A DNA stretch of 64,000 bases from Streptomyces ruber (lineage in GTDB: Bacteria; Actinomycetota; Actinomycetes; Streptomycetales; Streptomycetaceae): contig NZ_BMQK01000014.1 in the NCBI RefSeq assembly GCF_014648075.1, forward strand, positions 141,558 through 205,557. Direction: 5' to 3'. Of the stretch, positions 31,144 through 39,908 are shown piece after piece. The notes beneath the pieces were generated by a model. That model saw only the letters and a list, made by a program, of their open reading frames with translations. It searched no databases and had not been told where the DNA came from. Positions within the stretch are counted from its first letter, which is position 1; the number at the start of each line of letters is the position of its first letter. The position numbers and the translations under genes were made by a program.

Positions 31144-32085
31144 TCACCTGACGGCCGAGTGCCAGTTCTCCGCGACGATCCGGCCGGCGTCGGGGGCGAC
31201 GGTGCCGGGCGCCGTCAGGCCGGTGAGGTGGGTCCGGGTGTCGTCGAGCGTGAGGCTGTTGTTCCCGGCGGCGGAGGGCAGCCCGGTCTTCAGGTTGACC
31301 GCCGCGTTGATCAGGCCGACGTTCAGGCCGCAGCCCGTGGCCCCTGGGACCGCGAAGGTGCTGTCGCTCTGGGTGGCGCCGGTGAGGTCGATCCGGCTCA
31401 TCTCACCGGCCTCGTCGGGGGTGCCGTCGCCCCGGAAGAAGCTCATCCCGAACTCGGGGAGGTTCAGGTTCTCCGGGCGCAGCACGATGGGGGAGGCCTT
31501 GGACCCGATGTAGCAGTGGTCGCCCAGGAGCGGGTTCTCCAGGTGGATGCGGACCGGGAGGGCGACGATCGGCAGGTCCGTGAGGACGCCCGCGGTCTGG
31601 TCGAAGGCGTAGGGCGCGCCGACGGACTCCATGGTGGCGGTGATCTTGTTGAGGGCGGAGCCTTCGAGGGTCCGGCAGAGGGACGTGATCACCGGTATGT
31701 CGCTCGGGCACATCAGGCCGAGCAGGCCGCCGGGCACGGTGGCGGGGTCGGCGACGAGCGCGCCGCCGGGCGGGGCGACGACGCTGCTGGTGCCGTCCGC
31801 GTTCTGCACGACGCCGATCTGCAGGTCGGTCCGTCCCGTGGCCACGGTGGTGTCGCCCAGCTTGACGGAGCCGCCGGCGGAGGTGGAGACCACGCACTGC
31901 GGGGTCCTGGCGAGACCGTCGGCGGCCCGCATCGCCGCGGAGTCCACGGGACAGCGGGTGAAGGGGGCCCACTCGCCGTTCAGGGCGGGGCCGGCGGCGG
32001 TCGCCGTGCCCATGGAGGCGAAGGCGCCGAGCGCGGTCAGGGCGGAGACCGTGGCGAGTCCGGTCCGGGGGGCGAACAGTCGCAT
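31144..32085 (-). CDS. Secreted protein of unknown function
   Basis: A 313-residue exported protein. A signal peptide (MRLFAPRTGLATVSALTALG...ATAAG, cleavage near 28) leads a mature domain rich in Gly, Thr and Leu with four or more cysteines likely to pair in disulfides (CPVDS, PQCVV, LMCPSD, SLCRTLEG, DHCYIGS, TGCGLN). The ATG at 32085 has AAAGG upstream; the longer frame is an artefact. It is followed by the PucR gene and preceded by another secreted-protein gene on the same strand. I do not recognise a functional family, but its position beside mce suggests an envelope lipid or steroid role. Confidence 0.85.
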   Translation of the reverse strand: MRLFAPRTGLATVSALTALGAFASMGTATAAGPALNGEWAPFTRCPVDSAAMRAADGLARTPQCVVSTSAGGSVKLGDTTVATGRTDLQIGVVQNADGTSSVVAPPGGALVADPATVPGGLLGLMCPSDIPVITSLCRTLEGSALNKITATMESVGAPYAFDQTAGVLTDLPIVALPVRIHLENPLLGDHCYIGSKASPIVLRPENLNLPEFGMSFFRGDGTPDEAGEMSRIDLTGATQSDSTFAVPGATGCGLNVGLINAAVNLKTGLPSAAGNNSLTLDDTRTHLTGLTAPGTVAPDAGRIVAENWHSAVR

Positions 32086-32159
32086 GTCGGTGGCCTTTCG
32101 TGGCGGAGGGGCGCAGGGGAGGAGTGGCGGAGTGGCGCGGGGAGAGAAGGCGGAACGGT

Positions 32160-33791
32160 TCAGCGTTCGGGCCGGGGGACCACGGCGGGCTGGAGGTCCT
32201 CGGTGCACTGCGGCGCGTTGAACTCGTCCCCGAACACCGGGTTGGCGATCGAGCACGTCTGGCCCTGGATCTGCTTGACGTGGTTGCCGGGCCCGGAGAC
32301 GGAGGCGGTGAGGAGACGGTCGAGGTTCTCGCCGTCGGCGGTGCCGCAGCCGGTGAAGGCCGGGACGGTCACCTCGCCGGTCAGCGTGCCGCCGGACAGG
32401 AGCAGGTAACCGGTGGCCGGCAGGCCGAGTTCCTGCTCGCCCCGGCCGTACAGCACCAGGTGGTCACCGGGGTGGGCCGCGGGATCGGGCTCGGGAGAGG
32501 TGAGGGGCGACGTGGTCCTGCATCCGGGTGCCACGGCCAGGGGAGTGCCGTTGACCTCCAGGGCGGTCACCCGGAGGAGCAGCGGGGCGCGGACATAGGT
32601 GTCCGTCGTCGTCCGGAGGTCGGTCAGGCGCATCCTGATGCGGGCGTCGATCGTGACAGGACCCGTCTGCTCCAGCACCATGGTGGCCTTCACGGGGACG
32701 AAGTCGAAGGTCAAAAAGGTGCTCTCGAAGGGGGGCGTCCTCCTGCGTCCCTCGTGGTGGAGGTCGGCCCGGGACGCGGTGTCGAAGACGAGGTGGTCCG
32801 GGTCGGGCGGGCCGTCCACGGGGTTCCCCTGCTCGATCAGCATGCAGAACGCAGGCTGGAGCGAGGCGCCCTTCAGCTTGTTCACGTTGGTGTGACCGGT
32901 GACGTAGGCGTTCAGCGACGACGGAGTGGACGGGTGCTCGTCGTCGTAGCGGCACGGTGGTGCGTCGCGGTCCGCGGCGGCCGTGCCGCCGGGCGGGTCC
33001 CCTTCCCCCCGCGGCGCCCGGTCGCCCTGGTGCTCCGCCGGGCCCTCCGGCTCCTGCGGCCCGTCCTGCGACCCGTCCCGCGGACCGTCCGGCGGCCCGG
33101 CGGACGGGGCGGGGGAACCGGGCGAGGCGTCCGGCGAGGACGGTGCGCCGCCCGGCGCCGGCGTTCCCGGCCCGACCGGCACGGTGACCAGCGGCTGGAG
33201 GGCCGGGGGGTCTCCGTCGGGGGCACAGTCCACGGTGAGCGGGCCGGGGCCGGCGGGAGTGCCGTCCGCGGTGCCGAGCGCCAGGTCGACGGCGAGCGCC
33301 CCGGCCGAGAACGTCAGGTCGCCGTCGCCCCGGCCGGTCACCGAGGGGACGTCCCCCATGGTCGTCAGCGTCAGCGGACCGGACTCCGGCAGGGCGACCG
33401 GCTCCGCCGTGCCGCGCCAGGTCGCCTCCGCGGCGGCCTCGTTCCGGGTGACGCCGACCGTGAGCCGGGTGGCGGCCCGCGCGGTGGTGGCACCGGCCGC
33501 GGTGAGGTCGGCGACCGCCTCGGCCGGCAGCACCACGGTGGTGGTGACGTCGGTGGGCGTGAAGGCCTCGCCCGCCGCCGCCCGGTCGGGGAACGTCGCC
33601 GAGACCCGTACCGCCGCGGGCCGCTGCCCCGACGGGAACGTGCAGGTGTAGGGGAGTTCGGCGGCCACCTCCTGGGTGCCGGCGGCGGAGGCCGCGGCCG
33701 GCGCCATGGCGGCGAGCACGACGAACGCGGCGATCGCCGCGCCTCTGGCGCGGACACGGGGCGGCCGCGGCGCGGCTCGTCGGTCTCTCAT
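32160..33791 (-). CDS. Large secreted protein, DUF6801-like region
   Basis: A 543-residue exported protein. After the signal peptide (to about 36, PAAASAAG) comes a beta-rich module at 40-200 that looks like the actinobacterial DUF6801 type (ELPYTCTFPSGQRPAAVRVS and the paired VDLALGTADGTPAGP). A Pro/Gly/Asp-rich linker (about 210-290) follows, then a second secreted beta domain with conserved cysteines (CRYDDEHPSTPSSLNAYVTG, GTLTGEVTVPAFTGCGT, CSIANPVFGDEFNAPQC). The last part resembles the neighbouring 31144 product in its cysteine-bounded ending. Function unknown. It lies in a three-gene secreted block. Confidence 0.82.
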   Translation of the reverse strand: MRDRRAAPRPPRVRARGAAIAAFVVLAAMAPAAASAAGTQEVAAELPYTCTFPSGQRPAAVRVSATFPDRAAAGEAFTPTDVTTTVVLPAEAVADLTAAGATTARAATRLTVGVTRNEAAAEATWRGTAEPVALPESGPLTLTTMGDVPSVTGRGDGDLTFSAGALAVDLALGTADGTPAGPGPLTVDCAPDGDPPALQPLVTVPVGPGTPAPGGAPSSPDASPGSPAPSAGPPDGPRDGSQDGPQEPEGPAEHQGDRAPRGEGDPPGGTAAADRDAPPCRYDDEHPSTPSSLNAYVTGHTNVNKLKGASLQPAFCMLIEQGNPVDGPPDPDHLVFDTASRADLHHEGRRRTPPFESTFLTFDFVPVKATMVLEQTGPVTIDARIRMRLTDLRTTTDTYVRAPLLLRVTALEVNGTPLAVAPGCRTTSPLTSPEPDPAAHPGDHLVLYGRGEQELGLPATGYLLLSGGTLTGEVTVPAFTGCGTADGENLDRLLTASVSGPGNHVKQIQGQTCSIANPVFGDEFNAPQCTEDLQPAVVPRPER

Positions 33792-33899
33792 ACGGCTCCG
33801 CTCCGGACGTCGGGGGACCGGCGCCGACGGGGCGCGGCGCCGGTGGCGGCGTCCGCCCGGCCGGTGCCGGTGGCCGGGCGGACGCGGGCGGGCGGCGCC

Positions 33900-34541
33900 T
33901 TACGGGTTGGAGCCGACGATCGTGGGGACGGTGCTCGTGCCCGCCACCTTGACGGCGTAGTTGCCCCGGAAGGTGGGCCTGGTGGCGGTCGTGACCACCG
34001 TGCCGCAGTTGACCGGGGCGGGACTGGAGCTGACGGCCAGGTCACCGGCGACACTGTTGACCGCCAGTACGCCGGTCGCGTTGGTGTAGGTGGCCGATGC
34101 CTTGCCCGTCACCGTGAACCGGCAGGCGCCGGCGGTCACGTCGGCCTTGACATTGCCGACGTATCCCCTGGTGACGCCGGTCGAGGCGGTGTAGTCCTGC
34201 GCGACGACCGTCCACGGGGTGACCGACACGGTGGTGACGTTGCCGAGCACACTGGTACACGGCGAGGCACTCGTGCCGAAGGTCATGGTGTTGATGTGGG
34301 CGACCGTCGCGGGGTTGCCGGTGGCGCTCTGCATGGTGCCCGACGCGCCCGAGGTGGTGCAGGTCATCGGGATGGTGGCGGTGAGCACGATGTTGCTGGC
34401 GTTCGTGGCGGTGAAGGAGGCCGGTGACGGGGTGACGGTCCACACCGTGGAGGGCACCGCGGAGGCGGGGCCGACGGTGAGCCCGAACGCGGCCGCGGCC
34501 GCACCCGCGACGACACCGATCCTTCTCGTGGTTCTCTGCAT
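33900..34541 (-). CDS. Small secreted Thr/Val-rich protein
   Basis: A 213-residue exported protein: signal peptide to about residue 28 (GPASAVPST), then a beta-strand-rich domain made of T/V/A/S with four cysteines (TCTTS, PCTSV, ACRFT, NCGTV) that probably form two disulfides. The start at 34541 has GGAGTC upstream. No known domain is recognised. It is the first gene of the minus-strand secreted block and is divergent from the mce operon across a 418-bp gap. Confidence 0.82.
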   Translation of the reverse strand: MQRTTRRIGVVAGAAAAAFGLTVGPASAVPSTVWTVTPSPASFTATNASNIVLTATIPMTCTTSGASGTMQSATGNPATVAHINTMTFGTSASPCTSVLGNVTTVSVTPWTVVAQDYTASTGVTRGYVGNVKADVTAGACRFTVTGKASATYTNATGVLAVNSVAGDLAVSSSPAPVNCGTVVTTATRPTFRGNYAVKVAGTSTVPTIVGSNP

Positions 34542-34959
34542 GACTCCGGGACCTTCCTTCAGGGTGGGCCGGCGAAGACTTCGCGGCGGCCAGGAAATGC
34601 CGAGCCGGGCCATGACGTTACTTGCGGGAAACTTAGGCGAACAACGCCGCCGTCCATGATTCTTTGAAAAGCGACGGCAACTGTTTCCGGGGTGAGCGGT
34701 CCGCGCATTCCCTTAGTCACCCGCTGCTAATGTCGACCTTTCCGGCCGGTGCGGCGGCATGCTCACCGGATGACAGATCCGGGGACGCGCATTGTCTGCG
34801 CGGTGACAAGGTGCCGATGGCCCGGGGCGGCCTCCCGGGAAACTCGGGATTACGGTATTGCCCGCCCAGGTTACTCAGTCGTAACGTGCCGGAGTGGCGC
34901 GGCGGAAAAGGCGGCCACGTGCCGGAAAGGCAAGGCGATCCGCGTCCGCTGGAGGTGAT
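34542..34959. other. Divergent control region between secreted block and mce operon
   Basis: No gene is supported in these 418 bp. The inverted repeat GTTACTCAGTCGTAAC (34870-34885, arms GTTAC/GTAAC) lies 75 bp before the mce ATPase start, in a good place for an operator. A related GTTACTTGCGGGAAAC lies near the start of the divergent secreted gene (about 34617). Promoters for both directions must be here, but none matches consensus well. Confidence 0.4.
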
Positions 34960-35979
34960 ATGGGAATCGAAGTGGTGGTCGAGGGCCTGACCAAGTCCTT
35001 CGGTGAGCAGCGCATCTGGCAGGACGTGACACTCACCCTTCCCGCCGGAGAGGTGAGCGTCATGCTCGGCCCGTCCGGCACCGGGAAGACCGTGTTCCTG
35101 AAGTCGCTCATAGGGCTGCTGAAACCCGAGGAGGGCCGTGTCCTCATCGACGGGGTGGACATGGTGAACAGCCCCGAACGGGACATCTACGAGACCCGGA
35201 AGCTCTTCGGGCTCATGTTCCAGGACGGCGCCCTCTTCGGGTCCATGTCCCTCTACGACAACATCGCCTTCCCCCTGCGCGAGCACACCCGCAAGAAGGA
35301 GTCCGAGATCCGCCGCATCGTCATGGAGCGGATCGAGGTCGTCGGCCTCCTGGGCGCCGAGGGCAAGCTGCCGGGGGAGATCAGCGGCGGTATGCGCAAG
35401 CGGGCCGGCCTGGCCCGGGCCCTGGTGCTCGACCCGCAGATCATCCTCTGCGACGAACCGGACTCCGGGCTCGACCCCGTCCGCACCGCCTACCTCTCCC
35501 AGTTGCTGATCGACCTCAACGCGCGAATCGACGCGACGATGCTGATCGTCACCCACAACCTCGACATCGCCGCCACCGTGCCCGACAACATGGGGATGCT
35601 GTTCCGCCGCGAACTCGTCACCTTCGGCCCGCGCGAGGTGCTGCTCACCAGTGAGGAACCGGTCGTGGCCCAGTTCCTCGGCGGCCGGCGCGAGGGTCCG
35701 ATCGGGATGTCGGAGGAGAAGGACGCGGCGACCCTGGCCGCCGAGGCCGCCGCTCCCCGGTCGGCCACGGAGCGGGGGCCCCGGGAGATCGTCCCGCAAC
35801 TGGAGCCCTCGCCCGGTCTCCCGGAGCGCCGCGCCGTCACCCGGCGCCGTCAGCGTGTCATGAACATGATCGACCAGGTGCCGCCCGCCGCGCGCTCCGC
35901 CATCCTCCGGACGTACGCGACGAGCGACTCGGCGCCCACCCTGCCGCTGCCGGGAACAGCGGGAAGCGGCACATGGTGA
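34960..35979 (+). CDS. Mce-associated ABC ATPase (MlaF/Mkl-like)
   Basis: A 339-residue ATPase powering an Mce lipid importer. The nucleotide-binding domain (1-245) has Walker A GPSGTGKT (37-44), signature SGGMRKR (142-148) and Walker B LCDEPDSGLDP (163-173), the MlaF/MceG form. A C-terminal extension of about 90 residues ends RQRVMNMIDQVPPAARSAI, as in actinobacterial MceG, where the tail affects complex stability. ATG 34960 has a perfect GGAGGTGAT. It is the first gene of the mce operon and overlaps the next gene by 7 bp. Having the ATPase inside the mce operon differs from M. tuberculosis, where it is unlinked. Confidence 0.95.
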   Translation: MGIEVVVEGLTKSFGEQRIWQDVTLTLPAGEVSVMLGPSGTGKTVFLKSLIGLLKPEEGRVLIDGVDMVNSPERDIYETRKLFGLMFQDGALFGSMSLYDNIAFPLREHTRKKESEIRRIVMERIEVVGLLGAEGKLPGEISGGMRKRAGLARALVLDPQIILCDEPDSGLDPVRTAYLSQLLIDLNARIDATMLIVTHNLDIAATVPDNMGMLFRRELVTFGPREVLLTSEEPVVAQFLGGRREGPIGMSEEKDAATLAAEAAAPRSATERGPREIVPQLEPSPGLPERRAVTRRRQRVMNMIDQVPPAARSAILRTYATSDSAPTLPLPGTAGSGTW

Positions 35980-36737
35980 CCGGCGTGCTCCGCCGGACCG
36001 GCCGGCTCTTCGCACTCGCCGCCGAGGTCGGCCGCGCGGCCTTCCGGAGACCCTTCCAGTTCCGCGAGTTCGTCGAGCAGTTCTGGTTCGTCGCCAGTGT
36101 CACGATCCTGCCCGCCGCCCTCGTATCGATCCCCTTCGGCGCCGTCATCGCCCTCCAGGTCGGCTCGCTGACCCGGCAGCTCGGCGCCCAGTCGTTCACC
36201 GGAGGCGCCAGCGTCCTCGCCGTCGTGCAACAGGCGAGCCCGCTCATCGTCGCCCTGCTGATCGCCGGCGCCGGCGGCTCCGCCATCTGCGCCGACCTCG
36301 GCTCCCGCAAGATCCGCGAGGAGCTCGACGCGATGGAGGTCATGGGCGTCTCGCCCGTGCAGCGCCTCGTCGTCCCCCGGGTCCTGGCCACCATGGGCGT
36401 GGCCGTCCTGCTCAACGGCCTGGTCTCCGTGGTCGGCACCCTCGGCGGCTACTTCTTCAACGTCGTGCTGCAGAACGGCACCCCCGGCGCCTACCTGTCC
36501 AGCTTCTCCGCCCTCGCCCAGCTCCCCGACCTCTACGTCGGCGAACTCAAGGCACTGGTCTTCGGGTTCATCGCCGGCATCGTCGCCGCCCACCGCGGCC
36601 TCGACCCGCGCGGCGGCCCCAAGGGAGTCGGCGACGCCGTCAACCAGTCCGTCGTCATCACCTTCCTCCTGCTCTTCTTCGTCAACATGGTGATGACGGC
36701 CGGCTACCTCCAGATCGTCCCGCCGAAGGGAGGCTGA
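35973..36737 (+). CDS. YrbE-type Mce permease A
   Basis: A 254-residue MlaE/YrbE permease with five to six membrane helices. Conserved sequence includes FWFVASVTILPAALVSIPFG, the glycine-rich QQASPLIVALLIAGAGGSAI and the cytoplasmic coupling helix IREELDAMEVMGVSPVQRLV, which meets the ATPase. It heads the permease pair; its first 7 bp overlap the ATPase gene, showing translational coupling. It forms a heterodimer with the next gene's product. Confidence 0.95.
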   Translation: MVTGVLRRTGRLFALAAEVGRAAFRRPFQFREFVEQFWFVASVTILPAALVSIPFGAVIALQVGSLTRQLGAQSFTGGASVLAVVQQASPLIVALLIAGAGGSAICADLGSRKIREELDAMEVMGVSPVQRLVVPRVLATMGVAVLLNGLVSVVGTLGGYFFNVVLQNGTPGAYLSSFSALAQLPDLYVGELKALVFGFIAGIVAAHRGLDPRGGPKGVGDAVNQSVVITFLLLFFVNMVMTAGYLQIVPPKGG

Positions 36738-36743
36738 CGCCCG

Positions 36744-37550
36744 ATGGCCTCCCCGCTCGCCTGGCTCGACCGCTCCGGCGACCAACTCCTCTTCTACGTC
36801 CGGGCCCTGCTGTGGATCCCGCGCACCCTGCGCCGCTACCTCAAGGAGGTGCAGCGGCTGCTCGCCGAGGTCGCCTTCGGCTCCGGCGGACTCGGCGTCA
36901 TCGGCGGCACCGTCGGCGTGATGATCGCGATGACGCTCTTCACCGGGACCGTCGTCGGTCTCCAGGGCTACGCGGCCCTCGACCAGATCGGCACCGCCGC
37001 GTTCACCGGGTTCGTCTCCGCGTACTTCAACACTCGTGAGATAGCCCCGCTCGTCGCCGGGCTCGCCCTCTCCGCGACCGTCGGCGCCGGCTTCACCGCC
37101 CAGCTCGGCGCCATGCGCATCAACGAGGAGGTCGACGCGCTGGAGGGCATGGGCATCCGCTCCATGCCGTACCTGGTCACCACGCGCATCATCGCCGGGG
37201 TCGTCGCGATCGTCCCGCTGTACGCGATCGGGCTGCTCTCCTCCTACCTGGCCTCCCGTTACGTCACCGTCCTGTTCAACGGCCAGTCCCGGGGCACCTA
37301 CGACCACTACTTCAACCTCTTCCTCTCGCCCACGGACGTCCTGCTCTCCGTGCTGAAGGTGCTGGTCTTCAGCGTGATGGTGATCCTGGCCCACTGCTAC
37401 CACGGCTACCGCGCCACGGGCGGCCCCGCCGGGGTCGGCGTCGCCGTCGGCCGGTCCGTGCGCAACGCCATCGTGCTGATCACCGTCACCGACTTCTTCC
37501 TGTCGCTCGCCCTGTGGGGCGCGACCACGACCGTGAAGGTGGCGGGGTGA
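36744..37550 (+). CDS. YrbE-type Mce permease B
   Basis: The 268-residue second MlaE/YrbE permease. The family coupling helix reads INEEVDALEGMGIRSMPYLV, preceded by LSATVGAGFTAQLGAMR; N- and C-terminal helices flank these. It starts 6 bp after permease A, and its stop is immediately followed by the MceA start. Expected to sit in the cytoplasmic membrane as the partner of permease A under the Mce ring. Confidence 0.95.
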   Translation: MASPLAWLDRSGDQLLFYVRALLWIPRTLRRYLKEVQRLLAEVAFGSGGLGVIGGTVGVMIAMTLFTGTVVGLQGYAALDQIGTAAFTGFVSAYFNTREIAPLVAGLALSATVGAGFTAQLGAMRINEEVDALEGMGIRSMPYLVTTRIIAGVVAIVPLYAIGLLSSYLASRYVTVLFNGQSRGTYDHYFNLFLSPTDVLLSVLKVLVFSVMVILAHCYHGYRATGGPAGVGVAVGRSVRNAIVLITVTDFFLSLALWGATTTVKVAG

Positions 37551-37551
37551 G

Positions 37552-38808
37552 ATGAGACGCTCACGAGCGGCCGAGACGCTGCGCCGCCGGTCCGCCGGAG
37601 TGGCGTTCCTGCTGGTGCCCGCCCTCCTGGTGTGGCTGTCCGTCGCCGTCTACGACAAGCGGTTCACCGACTCCGACCCGGTCGTCGTGGAGACCGGCAG
37701 CGTCGGCAACGAGATGCACCTGGGCGCCGAGGTCAAACTGCGCGGCGTCGTCGTCGGCGAGGTCCGTGCCGTCGACGCCACCGGCGACGGCGCCCGGCTC
37801 ACCCTCGCCATGAAGCCCGGCGCCCTGGCCGGCGTACCCGCCGACGTCCGCGCGCAGATGCTGCCCACCACGCTCTTCGGTGAACGGTACGTCGCCCTCG
37901 TACCTCCCGAGGACGCCTCCCCCCGGCCGCTGGCCGCCGGCGCGGTCATCCCCCAGGACCGCTCCGCGAACGCCGTCGAGTTGCAGCAGGTCCTCGACGA
38001 CCTCCTGCCGATGCTCACCGCCGTCCAGCCGCAGAAGCTCTCCGCGACCCTGTCCGCCGTGTCGCGGGCGCTGGAGGGGCGCGGCGACCGGCTCGGCGAC
38101 ACCCTGGCCCGGCTCGACGCGCACCTGCGGGAGTTCAACCCCCACCTGCCCGCCCTCAACCGCGACCTGAAGGAGCTGGTGAAGGTCGGCCACCTCTACG
38201 CGGACACCGCCCCCGACATCATCACGGCGCTCACCGACCTCACCACCACCAGCGGCACCCTCGCCGAGCAGGAGGCCGAACTCGCCGCGACCCTGGGGTC
38301 CACCACCGGGACGGCCGAGGACCTGACCGCCTTCCTCCGGCAGCACAAGGACAACATCATCCGGCTGAGCGCGAGCGGCCGCCCCACTCTGGAACTGCTC
38401 GCCGAGTACTCCTCGTCCTTCCCCTGCACCCTGCGCACCCTCGCCGCGTTCGTGCCCGCCATGGACGAGGCGCTCGGCAAGGGCACCGGCCGGCCCGGCA
38501 TCCACGTCGACGTCACCACCGTCCCCTCGCGCGGCGCCTACGTCCCCGGCCGCGACACCCCGGCGTACGACTCCGGCGGCGGCCCGCGCTGCTACCCCGT
38601 GCCCTACCTCGGCACGTCCGCCGCCCCCGCCGTACGGGCGTCCGCCGCGGCCGGCCAGGACCTCGGGCCCGCCAACTCGCCGCAGGAGAACGCCCTCGTC
38701 AACGAACTGCTCGCGCCCGCCGCGGGGAAGCGGCCCGGCGACCTGCCCGACTGGAGCAGCCTGCTGGCCGGCCCCGTGTACCGCGGCACGGAGGTGACCC
38801 TCGGATGA
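37552..38808 (+). CDS. Mce family protein, position A
   Basis: A 418-residue Mce protein: N-terminal membrane anchor (about 15-35), MCE/MlaD domain (about 43-120, LGAEVKLRGVVVGEVRAVDA and LPTTLFGERYVALV), a long helical barrel segment (about 145-300, with repeated leucines), and a C-terminal Mce4_CUP1-like tail. Six Mce subunits form a hexameric tube that conducts lipids from the cell surface to the permeases. It starts 1 bp after permease B and its stop overlaps the next start. Confidence 0.93.
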   Translation: MRRSRAAETLRRRSAGVAFLLVPALLVWLSVAVYDKRFTDSDPVVVETGSVGNEMHLGAEVKLRGVVVGEVRAVDATGDGARLTLAMKPGALAGVPADVRAQMLPTTLFGERYVALVPPEDASPRPLAAGAVIPQDRSANAVELQQVLDDLLPMLTAVQPQKLSATLSAVSRALEGRGDRLGDTLARLDAHLREFNPHLPALNRDLKELVKVGHLYADTAPDIITALTDLTTTSGTLAEQEAELAATLGSTTGTAEDLTAFLRQHKDNIIRLSASGRPTLELLAEYSSSFPCTLRTLAAFVPAMDEALGKGTGRPGIHVDVTTVPSRGAYVPGRDTPAYDSGGGPRCYPVPYLGTSAAPAVRASAAAGQDLGPANSPQENALVNELLAPAAGKRPGDLPDWSSLLAGPVYRGTEVTLG

Positions 38809-39908
38809 CCGCTCCGGGCCCCGCCCACACCCCTGACACCGCCGGCGTCCCCGACGGACCCGGCACCGCTCACACCAGGCGCCGCCCGCTGACCGGACCG
38901 CTGCTCAAGTCCCTGGTCTTCGTCCTGGTCACCGCCCTCGCCACGGCCGTGCTCGGGCTCAGCGTCGCCGACACCGGCGTGGGCTCCGCGACCCGCACGT
39001 ACAAGGCCCTGTTCACCGACGTCACCGGGCTCACCGACGGGGACGGCGTGCGGATCTCCGGGGTGAAGGTCGGCGAGGTGACCGACATCCGCGTCGTGGA
39101 GCGGCGCACCGCCCAGGTCACGTTCACCGTCCGGGAGGACCGCCGGCTGCCCCGGTCGGCCACCGCCGCCGTGAAGTACCTCGACATGGTCGGGCGGCGC
39201 TACGTCGCCCTCGGCCGCGGCAGCGGCGAGCCCGACGGCGCCCTCGCGGCCGGCGCCACCATCCCGCTGAGCCGCACCACGCCCGCGCTCGACCTGACCC
39301 TGCTGTTCAACGGCTTCAAACCGCTGTTCGAAGGGCTGTCCCCGAAGGACGTCAACGAACTCGCCGGGTCGATCGTGCAGGTTCTCCAGGGCGAGGGCGC
39401 AACCGTCGACAGCCTGCTGAGGCACGTCGGCTCGCTGAGCGAGACGGTCGCCGCCAAGGACGAGGTGATCGGCCAGGTCGTCGACAACCTCACCACCGTC
39501 CTCACCACCCTCAACGACCGCGAGGACCACTTCGACGACCTGGTCGTCACCCTCCAGGAACTCGTCACGGGCTTCGACGACGACCGCGAGCCCCTGGGCG
39601 AGGCCGTCGAGGCCATGGGCGACCTGACCACCGCCACCGCCGGCCTCCTGGAGGACGGGCGCGCACCCCTGAAGCGGGACATCCGCGAACTGGGCCGGCT
39701 CTCGGAGGGCCTCGGCGCCCACATCCCGCGGATCGAGGACTTCCTCGACCGGACCCCCGCAAAGATGACCGCCCTGGCCCGTCTGTCCTCCTACGGGTCG
39801 TGGTTCAACCTCTACCTCTGCGAGGCGCGCGTGAGCGGAGTGACCACCTCCGACGGCTCGAAGCCGCCGACCGGCATCGCGGTCACCGAACCGAGGTGCC
39901 GGGGATGA
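38805..39908 (+). CDS. Mce family protein, position B
   Basis: A 367-residue Mce protein with anchor helix at about 31-53, MCE domain at about 62-140 (FTDVTGLTDGDGVRISGVKV, VGRRYVALG), and helical needle region to about 310. It ends with a short Cys-containing tail (FNLYLCEARVSG). ATGA overlap with the genes on both sides. Presumed one subunit of the hexamer. Confidence 0.93.
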   Translation: MTAPGPAHTPDTAGVPDGPGTAHTRRRPLTGPLLKSLVFVLVTALATAVLGLSVADTGVGSATRTYKALFTDVTGLTDGDGVRISGVKVGEVTDIRVVERRTAQVTFTVREDRRLPRSATAAVKYLDMVGRRYVALGRGSGEPDGALAAGATIPLSRTTPALDLTLLFNGFKPLFEGLSPKDVNELAGSIVQVLQGEGATVDSLLRHVGSLSETVAAKDEVIGQVVDNLTTVLTTLNDREDHFDDLVVTLQELVTGFDDDREPLGEAVEAMGDLTTATAGLLEDGRAPLKRDIRELGRLSEGLGAHIPRIEDFLDRTPAKMTALARLSSYGSWFNLYLCEARVSGVTTSDGSKPPTGIAVTEPRCRG

